A stretch of 64,000 bases of DNA, taken from Sphingobacteriales bacterium (GTDB lineage: Bacteria; Bacteroidota; Bacteroidia; Chitinophagales; JADIYW01). The translations under genes and the position numbers were made by a program. The stretch lies in the NCBI GenBank assembly GCA_016719635.1, contig JADJYT010000016.1, positions 1 to 64,000 on the forward strand, given 5' to 3'. Positions within the stretch are counted from its first letter, which is position 1, and each line of letters starts with the position of its first letter. Of the stretch, positions 6,583 to 15,826 are shown one piece after another. The notes beneath the pieces are model-generated. The model saw nothing but the letters and a program-made list of their open reading frames with translations. It was not told where the DNA came from and ran no database searches.

Positions 6583-8100
6583 ATGTCAAATACAGTAACC
6601 TTATCAGACGGCGAATTTTCCGGACAGACCTCCACCAATGAGACCTATATTGCTGACAACGTGAATGGACATCCAAAACAATTAGCACTCCTGTTTTTTA
6701 CAGAAATGTGGGAACGTTTCTCATTTTACGGCATGCGGGCGTTGCTGGTTTTATTCATGGTACATCAGTTGCATTATGAAGACGCCAAAGCCAACCTGAT
6801 TTACGGAACCTATACCGCTTTGGTCTACCTGATGCCCTTATTTGGCGGGATTGCGGCAGACAAGTTTATCGGATACCGGAAAGCCATTGTTTTGGGCGGT
6901 GCATTGATGGCTGCCGGCCATCTGATACTTGCCATTCCGACGGAATGGTCGTTTTTTGCAGGTATGGCCTTCTTGATTTCCGGAAACGGTTTTTTTAAGC
7001 CCAATATTTCTACTATGGTCGGAAGGTTATACCGGCCGGGTGATGCGAGAAGGGATGGTGCATTTTCCATCTTTTATATGGGTGTCAATCTCGGAGCCGC
7101 CATCGGCGGATTGATTTGCGGTTACATCGGTCAAAGCATAAACTGGCATTATGGCTTTGGGTTAGCCGGTATCTTTATGATTGTTGGCTTAATAACGTTC
7201 CTGATTGGTAAAAAATCCTTAGGAGAAATCGGTCTTACACCCAAAGAGGAAACAGGCAAAGAGGTAGACATGTCCAAACAATTAATGGTATTGGCTGCTT
7301 CACTGGCTATTATACCGCTCTTTATCCTGCTGTTCAACAACTACACCGTCATGAGTAAAATCATGTTCCCGGTTTGTATAGTGGCAACCGTGGGTATGGT
7401 GTTCATTGCATTTCAACAGGAAAAAGAGGCCAGAGATAAAATGTTAGCCGCAATCGTATTGGTGGCATTTTCTGTGTTGTTCTGGGCATTTTATGAGCAG
7501 GGCGGTGGTTCGCTGAATCTGTATACGGAACGAAATGTGAACACCTTCGGGATGCCTGCAGCTGCCATTAACAATTTCATCAATCCATTCTATATCATCC
7601 TATTGAGTTTTCCGTTTGCCTGGATGTGGCTGGCATTATCAGAAAGAGATAAAGAACCATCTACACCAATGAAATTCTCCCTGTCATTCTTTCAGTTAGG
7701 GCTCGGGTTTTTTCTGTTTGTAGTGGGTGCTAAACTGGCCTTAAATGGACAAGTTGGGTTTTTCTGGTATGCATTGGGTTATCTGTTGCTGACTACCGGT
7801 GAATTATGTATTTCACCAATCGGCTTATCGATGATTACCAAATTATCTCCTACCAAATATACCGGTATGATGATGGGATTTTGGTTTCTGGCATCGGCAT
7901 TGGGACAACACCTTGCGGGCTGGATAGGTACACTCATGGCAATTCCGTCTGAAGGTGGTGCTACTACGGTATCGGCCATTGAGTCCTTGGGAATCTACAG
8001 CGGTGTCTTTATGAAAATTTTTTATGTATCCGCTGCCGGCGGATTGGTAATATTGATATTAGTACCAATCTTGAAACGCTGGTCACACGGTGTAAAATAA
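6583..8100 (+). CDS. Proton-dependent oligopeptide transporter (POT/PTR family)
   Basis: Imports di- and tripeptides with protons. The POT signature ExxERFSFYG is at 41-50 and the second family block FFKPNISTMVGRLY is near residue 140. About 14 hydrophobic segments follow, giving full length (505). A conserved tail of membrane helices ends in a short basic cytoplasmic end. A TATCTTTC sequence about 17 bases before the ATG resembles the -7 box with a last-base mismatch. It could be co-transcribed with the next two genes (43-base gap). Confidence 0.93.
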   Translation: MSNTVTLSDGEFSGQTSTNETYIADNVNGHPKQLALLFFTEMWERFSFYGMRALLVLFMVHQLHYEDAKANLIYGTYTALVYLMPLFGGIAADKFIGYRKAIVLGGALMAAGHLILAIPTEWSFFAGMAFLISGNGFFKPNISTMVGRLYRPGDARRDGAFSIFYMGVNLGAAIGGLICGYIGQSINWHYGFGLAGIFMIVGLITFLIGKKSLGEIGLTPKEETGKEVDMSKQLMVLAASLAIIPLFILLFNNYTVMSKIMFPVCIVATVGMVFIAFQQEKEARDKMLAAIVLVAFSVLFWAFYEQGGGSLNLYTERNVNTFGMPAAAINNFINPFYIILLSFPFAWMWLALSERDKEPSTPMKFSLSFFQLGLGFFLFVVGAKLALNGQVGFFWYALGYLLLTTGELCISPIGLSMITKLSPTKYTGMMMGFWFLASALGQHLAGWIGTLMAIPSEGGATTVSAIESLGIYSGVFMKIFYVSAAGGLVILILVPILKRWSHGVK

Positions 8101-8143
8101 AAAGAGTTGAACTAAAAATTGGATATTTTCGTTATTTAGGTGT

Positions 8144-8605
8144 ATGAGAGGGAAGTTTTTTACCGTTATCGGAATCGTCTTAATCTTTGGATATTTCATC
8201 ATGGAATCATTCAAAGACCCTTCTGACCCTACACAAGTGGTGATGATTGGAAATGATACATTAGGTAAAGACTGGGGAGCTCAGGCGGATGCCAGAGACC
8301 GGGAGATTGCCCTGCAGAACGGCACATTGGTGGAAGAAGGAGGAGACGCAGAAAACAACGGACCTGCCAATCACATGGAAAACTCCAATGCTTTAATCAG
8401 TGAAAAGGAGGACCCTTATTCCAGAAGCAAAGTAAATATGAACGACTATTCCAGCATTCAAAACGGCGATGGAAGAGAGATTATTACGGGTGTCAGCACA
8501 CCGGAAGAGGGAAACAGTTCTAATAATTATAATTATTTATCCCGAAGACAACTGGAAAGAGGGGAAAGTAAAATGGAAGAACCCAGTATGATTACGAGGG
8601 AATGA
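8144..8605 (+). CDS. Hypothetical single-pass membrane protein
   Basis: A short basic N-terminus and a hydrophobic segment at about 5-21 anchor the protein; the remaining 130 residues are polar and acidic, rich in Asn, Gly, Glu and Ser, and look disordered. I recognise no domain. The stop codon overlaps the start of the L,D-transpeptidase gene (ATGA), so the two are probably translated together, and it may be an envelope partner of that enzyme. This is inference from position alone. Confidence 0.7.
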   Translation: MRGKFFTVIGIVLIFGYFIMESFKDPSDPTQVVMIGNDTLGKDWGAQADARDREIALQNGTLVEEGGDAENNGPANHMENSNALISEKEDPYSRSKVNMNDYSSIQNGDGREIITGVSTPEEGNSSNNYNYLSRRQLERGESKMEEPSMITRE

Positions 8606-9351
8606 AGATAATATCATCCTTGCTAATGCTTATTGGTTCTCCTGTCCTTCTTATGTCCCTATCTCCTTTTCTGCAATACCAACTTACTTTCCCGAGAGTA
8701 CAAGCAGCAGCTGGAAAATATGATTCGCCCCTGAACCAATCATTTAAGGAGAATAACCTGCAGTTTCCGCCCAAACATCTATATCTGAGAGTTTTCAAAC
8801 AGGAACAGGTGCTGGAAGTTTTCGCCGCTGACAACTCCACCTACCGGCTCATCAAGACATATCCCTTTGCGGCAACATCCGGAAAGCCGGGCCCCAAAAA
8901 TAAAGAAGGCGACTTACAGATTCCGGAAGGGTTCTATCAGGTTGCTCTCTTCAATCCACTCAGTAAGTTTTTGCTATCCATTAAAATAAACTACCCCAAC
9001 GAGGCGGATAGCACCCGAAATAAGAACCGGCAAAACTTAGGCGGGGATATCTATATTCACGGGAGCAACAAGACCATCGGATGCATACCGCTGGGTGATG
9101 AATCCATTCAGGAATTATACTGGTTGTGTGTTTCTTCGTTCGCCGCACATCCTGTCATTCCCGTTCATATTTTTCCATGCAGGATGGGAACCAAAAATAT
9201 GGGAAAAATGAAAAACGCGTATCCGGATATTATACCCTTCTGGAAGTCGCTGGAACCCATGTTTCGATTCTTCGAGTCACACAAATTATTGGGTGAAGTG
9301 ACAGGAACAGACAAGGAGGGGAATTATCTGTTGTCCATTCCCTGGGATTAA
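8602..9351 (+). CDS. L,D-transpeptidase family protein (YafK-like YkuD domain)
   Basis: The domain spans about residues 58-200. The catalytic motif is split as in YafK-type members: H153 in YIHGSN and the nucleophile C161 in TIGCIPLGD. Members make 3-3 peptidoglycan cross-links or cut or attach proteins to meso-diaminopimelate. A hydrophobic N-terminus (residues 4-24) acts as signal or anchor, placing the enzyme in the periplasm. It overlaps the upstream gene by four bases. The final 50 residues form a poorly conserved extension. Confidence 0.88.
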   Translation: MKIISSLLMLIGSPVLLMSLSPFLQYQLTFPRVQAAAGKYDSPLNQSFKENNLQFPPKHLYLRVFKQEQVLEVFAADNSTYRLIKTYPFAATSGKPGPKNKEGDLQIPEGFYQVALFNPLSKFLLSIKINYPNEADSTRNKNRQNLGGDIYIHGSNKTIGCIPLGDESIQELYWLCVSSFAAHPVIPVHIFPCRMGTKNMGKMKNAYPDIIPFWKSLEPMFRFFESHKLLGEVTGTDKEGNYLLSIPWD

Positions 9352-9411
9352 TTTAATCTCCTATTAATCTAAAATCTTATCCGTTACTGCGTTCGGCTTG
9401 GTACTAATGTT

Positions 9412-9419
9412 TATCTTTG
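9412..9419 (+). promoter_or_regulatory. -7 promoter box of lysA
   Basis: TATCTTTG, an exact TAnnTTTG match, 18 bases before the lysA ATG. It overlaps a possible TTG start at 9417, which makes that start unlikely. Confidence 0.65.
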
Positions 9420-9437
9420 CATCTCAAAATAAGCTTC

Positions 9438-10670
9438 ATGGAATTAGTGAATGGAAAATATGAGATTAATGGTGTGGACGTTTTAGAACTTTGCAAAGAA
9501 TTCGGGACACCACTGTATGTGTATGATGCAGCTGTCATTGAAAGGCAGTACAACAAGCTCATGAACGCCTTTCCCAACAAGAACATGAAAATCAGTTATG
9601 CCTGCAAGGCATTAACGAATATCAGCATCCTGAAGTTTATCAAGAATATGGGTGCCAAACTGGATACGGTCTCCATTCAGGAAGTGCAGTTGGGACTGAA
9701 AGCCGGATTTGAACCGAAAGATATCATGTACACACCCAATTGTGTCAACATTGACGAAATCAACAAAGCTGTGGGATTCGGTGTGCAAATCAATATCGAT
9801 AATATTTCCATACTCGAGCAGTTCGGGCATTTATACAGTGACACCTATCCGGTTTGTGTGCGCATCAATCCGCATATCATGGCTGGCGGCAACAAAAAAA
9901 TCTCCACAGGGCATATCGACTCCAAATTTGGTATTTCCATTTACCAGCTTCGCCATCTGGAGCGTGTTATCGCCACCAACAATATCAAGGTGAACGGCCT
10001 TCACATGCACACCGGTTCTGATATTTTGGATGTGGATGTTTTCCTGCGCGGTGCAGAGATTCTATTTGAAGCAGCGAGAAGTTTTAAAGAATTGGAGTTT
10101 TTGGATTTCGGCAGCGGATTTAAAGTGAAATACCACTCCGATGACAATACCACCGACATAGAAGAACTGGGCGAAAAACTGGGCACCCGCTTCAATGATT
10201 TTTGTAAAGAATACGGCAAAGACCTGACCATCATGTTCGAGCCGGGTAAGTACCTGGTGAGTGAAAGCGGCTTTTTATTCGTCCGAACCAATGTCATCAA
10301 ACAAACCACTTCAACCGTCTTTGCCGGCGTAGACTCCGGGCAAAATCACCTGATCCGTCCGATGATGTACGATGCCTATCACCATATCACCAATGTATCC
10401 AATCCAAACGGCATACAGCGTATCTACACGGTAGTGGGTTACATCTGTGAAACCGATACATTTGGCTGGGACAGAAAACTGAACGAAGTGCGGGAAGGCG
10501 ATATCCTGGTGCTGCACAATGCCGGTGCCTATGGTTATTCCATGTCTTCCAATTATAATTCCCGCTACCGCCCTGCGGAAGTATTCATCATCAATGGGGA
10601 AGCTAAACTCATCCGCCGAAGGGAAACATTGGATGATTTGCTGGCTACGCAGGTAGAAATTACACTTTAA
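9438..10670 (+). CDS. lysA: Diaminopimelate decarboxylase
   Basis: Last step of lysine synthesis: meso-diaminopimelate to lysine plus CO2, with pyridoxal phosphate. This is an alanine-racemase-type barrel followed by a beta domain. The PLP lysine is K57 in SYACKAL; HMHTGS at 189-194 and FGSGF at 224-228 hold the cofactor phosphate; EPGKYL at 268-273 and C337-E338 in ICETDTFG complete the active site across the dimer. I chose the ATG at 9438 (410 residues), because the upstream TTG lies inside the promoter box. It is monocistronic as far as can be seen. Confidence 0.95.
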   Translation: MELVNGKYEINGVDVLELCKEFGTPLYVYDAAVIERQYNKLMNAFPNKNMKISYACKALTNISILKFIKNMGAKLDTVSIQEVQLGLKAGFEPKDIMYTPNCVNIDEINKAVGFGVQINIDNISILEQFGHLYSDTYPVCVRINPHIMAGGNKKISTGHIDSKFGISIYQLRHLERVIATNNIKVNGLHMHTGSDILDVDVFLRGAEILFEAARSFKELEFLDFGSGFKVKYHSDDNTTDIEELGEKLGTRFNDFCKEYGKDLTIMFEPGKYLVSESGFLFVRTNVIKQTTSTVFAGVDSGQNHLIRPMMYDAYHHITNVSNPNGIQRIYTVVGYICETDTFGWDRKLNEVREGDILVLHNAGAYGYSMSSNYNSRYRPAEVFIINGEAKLIRRRETLDDLLATQVEITL

Positions 10671-10802
10671 TGACCTTTTTCAGGATTAGCAGACATTAAA
10701 ATGTTCATTTTGGCACATTTCACCCTGGATTAACGATTTTTAATACTCTATATACCCGATATACTATAAGAATTTATACAAAAATCACTACATTCGTAGT
10801 CC

Positions 10803-11411
10803 ATGCCGGAGAAAGCATCCAATATTCATCCCGTGTTCCACCAATTGCTGCAACGCAGCGATAAGGAGCATTTATTGCATCAAAAAGCGCTCTGCATCTG
10901 GATGACGGGATTATCCGGTTCCGGAAAAAGTACGATTGCCAAAGGACTGGAAGAAAAATTGCACCAAAACGGCATCCTGACAATGGTGCTGGACGGCGAC
11001 AATGTACGCAGCGGTATCAATAAAAATCTGGGATTTTCGGAGGAAGACCGTATCGAAAATATCCGCCGCATTGCGGAAGTCACCAAATTGTTTCTAGACT
11101 GCGGAATTGTAACGATTAACTGTTTTGTCAGTCCTACACAGGATATCCGTGCATTAGCCAAATCGATCATCGGCGAACAGGATTTTTACGAAGTATATGT
11201 GAATGCTTCTTTTGATGAATGCGCCAAACGCGATGTAAAAGGTTTGTATGAAAAAGCATTGAAAGGGGAAATCAAAAACTTTACCGGGCTGGATGCGCCT
11301 TTTAAAGCACCGGAACATCCGGCATTGGAAATAAAAACGGCGGAACAAAGTATTGAACAAAGTATTGAAATGATATATCATTTTTTTATTTCACGAATTG
11401 TAAATAAATGA
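10803..11411 (+). CDS. cysC: Adenylylsulfate kinase (APS kinase)
   Basis: Phosphorylates adenylylsulfate to PAPS, the activated sulfate used for assimilation or for sulfation. The P-loop GLSGSGKS is at 36-43, the APS-binding LDGDNVR at 63-69, and the mobile lid FSEEDRIENIRR follows. The C-terminal FTGLDAPFKAPEHP block is typical. It heads the run cysC, an ORF6N gene, cysD, cysN. Its stop overlaps the next ATG by four bases. The separate CysC is consistent with CysN here lacking a fused kinase domain. Confidence 0.95.
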   Translation: MPEKASNIHPVFHQLLQRSDKEHLLHQKALCIWMTGLSGSGKSTIAKGLEEKLHQNGILTMVLDGDNVRSGINKNLGFSEEDRIENIRRIAEVTKLFLDCGIVTINCFVSPTQDIRALAKSIIGEQDFYEVYVNASFDECAKRDVKGLYEKALKGEIKNFTGLDAPFKAPEHPALEIKTAEQSIEQSIEMIYHFFISRIVNK

Positions 11412-11860
11412 AACAAATTAAACTAAGAGAAAGTAAAATATTGTTAGATGCTCATCTATCAATATTTTTTGATATTAGTTTAAATGATCTTAGAAATAGC
11501 CTTGAACAGCATAAAGATAAATTTAAACCAGACTCATACTTCTTTTTAACCAATGAAGAGATAAGTAATCTGAGAAAGAATTTAATAATCAATGATTTAG
11601 ACGATCTAAATGAATCTAACATTGCTTTTAAACCAGATGCTGCAATACAACTATCATTTTATTTAGATACAAAATTAGCAACTTGGTTTAGACAAGAAGT
11701 TTTATCTAGTTTTAAAAATTTTGTAGTTGATAACATAAACTATAACATCATTAGACACTTTGATGGAATGGAACAATTAGTTGATCTAATGTTTCTGATT
11801 ACAGATAGAAAAGAAAATTTTCAGATGGGTTTTAAAATAAATAAAAATCTCAATTCTTAA
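11408..11860 (+). CDS. ORF6N-domain-like protein inserted in the sulfate activation operon
   Basis: Residues 4-57 fit the ORF6N pattern, a DNA-binding-associated domain of phage antirepressors and mobile-element proteins: a KxLLDxxL start, an LxxLxxxLEQHKDKF helix, and a FFLTNEEISNLRKN end that matches the usual xFxLTxEExxxLR. The rest is helical and acidic, without a recognised KilA-like C-terminal domain. The gene is clearly more AT-rich than cysC and cysD on either side, yet its ATG overlaps the cysC stop (ATGA) and cysD follows after 20 bases, so it appears to be transcribed with them. Horizontal arrival into the operon is inferred; a regulatory role is possible but unproven. Confidence 0.6.
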   Translation: MKQIKLRESKILLDAHLSIFFDISLNDLRNSLEQHKDKFKPDSYFFLTNEEISNLRKNLIINDLDDLNESNIAFKPDAAIQLSFYLDTKLATWFRQEVLSSFKNFVVDNINYNIIRHFDGMEQLVDLMFLITDRKENFQMGFKINKNLNS

Positions 11861-11880
11861 ATCTCAATTCTCAAATTATA

Positions 11881-12786
11881 ATGAACGATTATCACTTAAA
11901 CCACCTCAAAGAACTCGAATCGGAATCCATCTATGTATTGCGGGAAGTGGCGGCACAGTTTGAAAATCCGTGTATCCTTTTTTCCGGCGGGAAAGATTCC
12001 ATAGTAGTGGTTCATCTGGCATTGAAAGCATTTTATCCATCCAGTGTTCCCTTCACCTTATTACATGTGGATACCGGACACAATTTTCAGGAAGCACTGG
12101 ACTACAGAGATCAATTGGTTAGCAAGCATGGCCTGCGCCTGCTCGTGGCGTCTGTGCAGGAAGCCATAGACAAGGGCTTGGTGCGCGAAGAAAAAGGCTA
12201 TACGGCGAGCAGAAATGCGTTGCAGACGGTTCCGCTTCTGGAGGCGATAGAAAAAAATAAATTTGACTGCGCCATCGGCGGTGCACGACGCGATGAAGAA
12301 AAAGCGCGTGCCAAAGAACGCTTCTTTTCCCATCGGGATGAGTTCGGACAATGGGACCCAAAAAATCAGCGGCCGGAACTCTGGAACATCTTCAACGGCA
12401 GAAAACATCTGGGCGAACATTTCAGGGTATTCCCGATTTCCAACTGGACGGAAATGGATGTGTGGCAATACATCTATCAGGAGCAGATAGAGATGCCGAG
12501 CTTATATTTTTCACACAAACGCAAGGTGTTTGAACGTGACGGGGTTTGGTACGCAGCATCCGAGTTTATCCAAAACAAACCGGATGAAGTGGTCGAAGAA
12601 CGGATAGTGCGTTTCAGGACGGTAGGTGACATTACCTGTACCGGAGCGGTATTCTCCGAAGCGGCAACCTTGGAAGACATCATTCAGGAAGTGGCGGCAT
12701 CGCGCACCACTGAACGCGGTACACGCGCAGATGACAAACGAAGCGAAGCAGCCATGGAAGACAGAAAAAAGGCAGGATATTTTTAA
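11881..12786 (+). CDS. cysD: Sulfate adenylyltransferase subunit 2
   Basis: The ATP-pyrophosphatase subunit of ATP sulfurylase, which makes adenylylsulfate from ATP and sulfate together with the GTPase CysN. The PP-loop SGGKDS is at 35-40, HVDTGHNF follows the second strand, and the C-terminal RTTERGTRADDKRSEAAMED block is the family's conserved tail. Length 301 is usual. It lies between the ORF6N gene and cysN; the gap to cysN carries a dispersed palindromic repeat. Confidence 0.96.
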   Translation: MNDYHLNHLKELESESIYVLREVAAQFENPCILFSGGKDSIVVVHLALKAFYPSSVPFTLLHVDTGHNFQEALDYRDQLVSKHGLRLLVASVQEAIDKGLVREEKGYTASRNALQTVPLLEAIEKNKFDCAIGGARRDEEKARAKERFFSHRDEFGQWDPKNQRPELWNIFNGRKHLGEHFRVFPISNWTEMDVWQYIYQEQIEMPSLYFSHKRKVFERDGVWYAASEFIQNKPDEVVEERIVRFRTVGDITCTGAVFSEAATLEDIIQEVAASRTTERGTRADDKRSEAAMEDRKKAGYF

Positions 12787-12796
12787 TCAAATTAAC

Positions 12797-12863
12797 CGTC
12801 ATTGCGAACAAAGTGAAGCAATCTCATCATTTGGAAAGATTGCTTCCTACCTCGCCAATGACG
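12797..12863. repeat. Dispersed palindromic repeat between cysD and cysN
   Basis: Imperfect inverted arms beginning CGTCATTGCGA and ending CGCCAATGACG, with GAAGCAATCT facing AGATTGCTTC inside. This type of palindrome is scattered through many Bacteroidota genomes. Transcribed, it forms a long hairpin in the operon mRNA, which could affect relative CysD and CysN levels. Confidence 0.75.
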
Positions 12864-12881
12864 CCAAACAATAAAATACAA

Positions 12882-14177
12882 ATGACAACAACAGATACAC
12901 AACAAGATAATTTTGACAGCAAGGCATACTTGGATATGGAGCTTTTGCGATTCTCCACAGCCGGAAGTGTGGATGACGGCAAATCGACGTTAATAGGAAG
13001 ATTATTGTACGACAGTAAATCCATCTTTCAGGACCAGATGGATGCCATTGAAGCAGCTTCTGCAAAGCGCGGCGAAGAATATGTGAACCTTGCCTTATTA
13101 ACGGACGGCTTACGTGCTGAACGCGAACAGGGCATCACCATTGACGTGGCGTACCGGTATTTTTCTACCCCAAAAAGGAAATTCATCATTGCCGATACAC
13201 CCGGACATATCCAATACACGAGAAATATGGTGACCGGCGCTTCTACCGCCAATCTCGCCATCATTCTCGTCGATGCCCGTAAAGGTATCATCGAACAGAC
13301 CTACCGCCACTCTTACATAGCATCCTTATTGCAGATACCGCATATTGTGGTTTGTATCAATAAGATGGACCTGGTGGATTGGGATGAAAAGACATTCAAC
13401 AAAATCGTGACCGATTACAAGGCGTTTGCCTCCAAACTGGACATTAAGGATGTGCATTTTTTACCCATATCCGCATTGGCCGGGGATAATGTGGTGAACC
13501 GTTCTCAAAACATGCCGTGGTATCAGGGGCCGACATTGATGTACCTGCTCGAAACCATCCACATCGGCTCAGACCTGAATCATATCGACGCACGCTTCCC
13601 GGTGCAATACGTGATTCGACCGATGAAAAATGACTACCACGATTTCCGCGGTTATGCGGGAAGAATTGCTGGTGGTGTATTCCGCGTCGGCGATAAGGTA
13701 AAGGCGTTACCGAGCGGGTTTTCCTCCAGGATAAAATCTATCATAACGATGGATGGTGATTTGCAGGAAGCGTTCGCCCCGCAAAGCGTAACCATTACGC
13801 TGGAAGATGAAATCGACATCTCTCGCGGCGATATGATCGTGCGTGAAAACAACGTACCGCAGACAGAACAGGAATTCGATGTGATGCTGTGCTGGATGAA
13901 TGAGAAAAAATTGGTGCCGCGCGGCAAATACATTTTACGGCATACAGCCAGAGAATGTAAATGTGTCATCAAGGAAATTAAATACAAGCTGAACATCAAC
14001 ACCCTGCAGCGCGTCGAAGAAGAGGTGGAGATTGGCCTGAATGATATTGGCAGGGTTTCCATCCGCACAACGGTCCCGATATTTTTTGACAGCTACCGAA
14101 AAAACAGAATCACCGGAAGTATCATTTTAGTGGATGAAGCGACGAATGAAACGATAGCGGCTGGAATGATTGTGTAG
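12882..14177 (+). CDS. cysN: Sulfate adenylyltransferase subunit 1 (GTPase)
   Basis: The regulatory GTPase of ATP sulfurylase; GTP hydrolysis drives adenylylsulfate formation by CysD. Translation-factor-like G motifs are clear: GSVDDGKST at 28-36, DTPGHIQYTRNM for G3, and NKMDLVD for G4. Two beta-barrel domains follow. The protein ends without an APS kinase domain, consistent with the separate cysC upstream. The frame is open further upstream (ATG at 12813), but that part is translated from the dispersed repeat, so the ATG at 12882 (431 residues) is chosen. Confidence 0.95.
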   Translation: MTTTDTQQDNFDSKAYLDMELLRFSTAGSVDDGKSTLIGRLLYDSKSIFQDQMDAIEAASAKRGEEYVNLALLTDGLRAEREQGITIDVAYRYFSTPKRKFIIADTPGHIQYTRNMVTGASTANLAIILVDARKGIIEQTYRHSYIASLLQIPHIVVCINKMDLVDWDEKTFNKIVTDYKAFASKLDIKDVHFLPISALAGDNVVNRSQNMPWYQGPTLMYLLETIHIGSDLNHIDARFPVQYVIRPMKNDYHDFRGYAGRIAGGVFRVGDKVKALPSGFSSRIKSIITMDGDLQEAFAPQSVTITLEDEIDISRGDMIVRENNVPQTEQEFDVMLCWMNEKKLVPRGKYILRHTARECKCVIKEIKYKLNINTLQRVEEEVEIGLNDIGRVSIRTTVPIFFDSYRKNRITGSIILVDEATNETIAAGMIV

Positions 14178-14183
14178 CAGCAG

Positions 14184-15025
14184 CTATTCCTCCCTCGTAT
14201 AATACCGCGCATATTCCACCTCAAACGTATATGGGAATTTACTATAATCGATATCACCGCCACCGCCGATAGGGGGAATCAGTCCACCCATGGCTAAGTT
14301 TAATTTCAAATAGTGCGCTTTTGTTACTGACTCCCAGTTTGCTCCTAAATCCTGTTGGGTGTATGTAATATAATTAGCTGCATCAACGTAGTATTTGATT
14401 TGTATGCTGTCCCATTCAATCGCATAATTGTGAAACTCCTCTGTGAAAAACTGCGTGTTTAAAGAAACATAAGGCCAGTGCCGTTCTACATAAGGAGTGC
14501 CGGAGCTTCCCTGTGCATACAGACTTCCCAGGGCAAGAAAAGGTGCCTTGCCTACCCATTCCATAATGTCAATCTCGCCGCATTTAGGCCAGCCAACTGC
14601 ATTGTGATTGACGCCTAATGTCCATATAGCCGGCCAGGTACCACTGCCTAGATGAGGCATTTTGCACGCACTTCTATCAATCCGTAGTTAAACTCTTTAT
14701 TGCCAAAAGTTTCAATACTGGCAGAAGTCACCGGATGCCCGTCAAAGGTATCTTTACGGGCTGTAATATGCAGCTTTCCACTGTAAACATTACAATTCTC
14801 TATTCTGGCTTTCGTATAATATTGGGTTTCATTATTTCGAACATAACCCGTTTCATAGCCCCATTTCGTGGAATCAGGCAGTCCGTTGTATTCAAATTCA
14901 TCAGACCAGTCCAGCATATACTCCTTTCCCCTGATAAGGACAGTGGTATCCCCCACTATCCTGTTTTCTTTATAACAGGACAGCAAGCCTGCTATCGTCA
15001 CTAAAAAAATGAACCCTTTCTTCAT
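14184..15025 (-). pseudogene. GH16 glucanase lipoprotein, interrupted by a one-base frameshift
   Basis: Two overlapping frames together make one glycoside hydrolase family 16 protein (laminarinase/lichenase type). The upstream part has a lipoprotein signal ending LLSC and the fold's start (LDWSDEFEYNGLPDSTKW); the downstream part carries the catalytic motif GEIDIMEW, with nucleophile and acid/base glutamates three codons before and after Asp. Continuity breaks at the A4 run (T4 at 14660-14663 on the plus strand): one extra A would join ...VRAK to MPHLGSGTWP, the normal order of the family. So this is a recent pseudogene, a homopolymer sequence error, or a slippage site. It would digest beta-1,3 or mixed-linkage glucan at the cell surface if intact. 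An in-frame ATG at 15040 would add five residues. Confidence 0.8.
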
Positions 15026-15117
15026 ATTTCTAAAATACAATAATAAACGAAGGAAAAGAAATACATCTTCGCAATTCGGGTGGCACTATTTAAAAATGGA
15101 TTCCCTAACTTTAATAC

Positions 15118-15777
15118 ATGAAAGAGATAAAAGACAAGGCGGCTTCGTATCATCCGGTATATGATAAGGCCTGGAAAGAATTCTTTGTAAAACAGCATTA
15201 TCTGGTTCCGTTTGCATTTTATCTGCCCATCTCCTTCCACCTCTTGTTTAAGTCCTTTGTCGTCAGACGTGTTTCTGTCCTTCACCTGTTCTGGATGATT
15301 CCGCTGATTTCCAAATTCTGGGGCTATATGGAATATTTCCTGCATCAAAATGTACTGCACGAGAATGAGGAACTGAAAATTGATGCCGGCACGATACGGG
15401 AATTTCATGAAATACACCACAACTTCCCTAATGACCCCTATCGCTTTGTCGTACCGCTCTGGACGAGCATCCCCAGCGCTATCGTATTTTACAGTGTCTG
15501 CCGGACGGCACTGGGAAAAGAGAAAGGGGAAACACTCTTCGGGTTAATGATACTGTATTACCTCTTTTATGAATTCATCCACGTGGCGGCACATAAATTT
15601 GACATCAAACATCCTTATTTCGAAAAGATAAAAAAACATCATCTGAAGCACCATTACCTGGATTCGGATAAAGGCTTTGGCTTTACCACCACGCACTGGG
15701 ACGAAGTAAATGGACTGGCATTTAATAAGCCGGCTAAAAAAGAAGTAAAGAAATCCAAAACACCCAAAGCGGCCTAA
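15118..15777 (+). CDS. Fatty acid hydroxylase / sterol desaturase superfamily protein
   Basis: An integral membrane di-iron enzyme. The histidine boxes are HQNVLH at 76-81, HEIHHNFPND at 97-106, HVAAH, and HHLKHH near 177-182. The HHNFPNDPYRFVVP stretch resembles the fatty acid 2-hydroxylases that act on sphingolipid acyl chains (Scs7/FA2H group), rather than carotene or sterol enzymes. Hydrophobic helices flank the boxes. No cytochrome b5 domain is attached. A ketodihydrosphingosine-reductase-like gene lies 14 kb away, so a sphingolipid role is plausible. The C-terminus is a short Lys-rich tail. Confidence 0.85.
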   Translation: MKEIKDKAASYHPVYDKAWKEFFVKQHYLVPFAFYLPISFHLLFKSFVVRRVSVLHLFWMIPLISKFWGYMEYFLHQNVLHENEELKIDAGTIREFHEIHHNFPNDPYRFVVPLWTSIPSAIVFYSVCRTALGKEKGETLFGLMILYYLFYEFIHVAAHKFDIKHPYFEKIKKHHLKHHYLDSDKGFGFTTTHWDEVNGLAFNKPAKKEVKKSKTPKAA

Positions 15778-15812
15778 TCGTTTTTTTCGCTTCCTTTTTG
15801 ATGAATGACTCG

Positions 15813-15820
15813 TATCTTTG
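15813..15820 (+). promoter_or_regulatory. -7 promoter box of purK
   Basis: TATCTTTG, exact TAnnTTTG match, with six bases to the purK ATG, so the transcript would have almost no leader. Confidence 0.6.
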
Positions 15821-15826
15821 TACAAG

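Noticed and set aside
10803..14177. A complete sulfate assimilation pathway
   Set aside because: Only activation genes (cysC, cysD, cysN) are present; no PAPS or sulfite reductase is in the window, so assimilation versus sulfation is open.
14648..14668. Programmed -1 frameshift in the GH16 gene
   Set aside because: The site reads GCA AAA TGC, which is not a standard X XXY YYZ heptamer; a lost A is simpler. Slippage of Lys-tRNA on A4 cannot be fully excluded.
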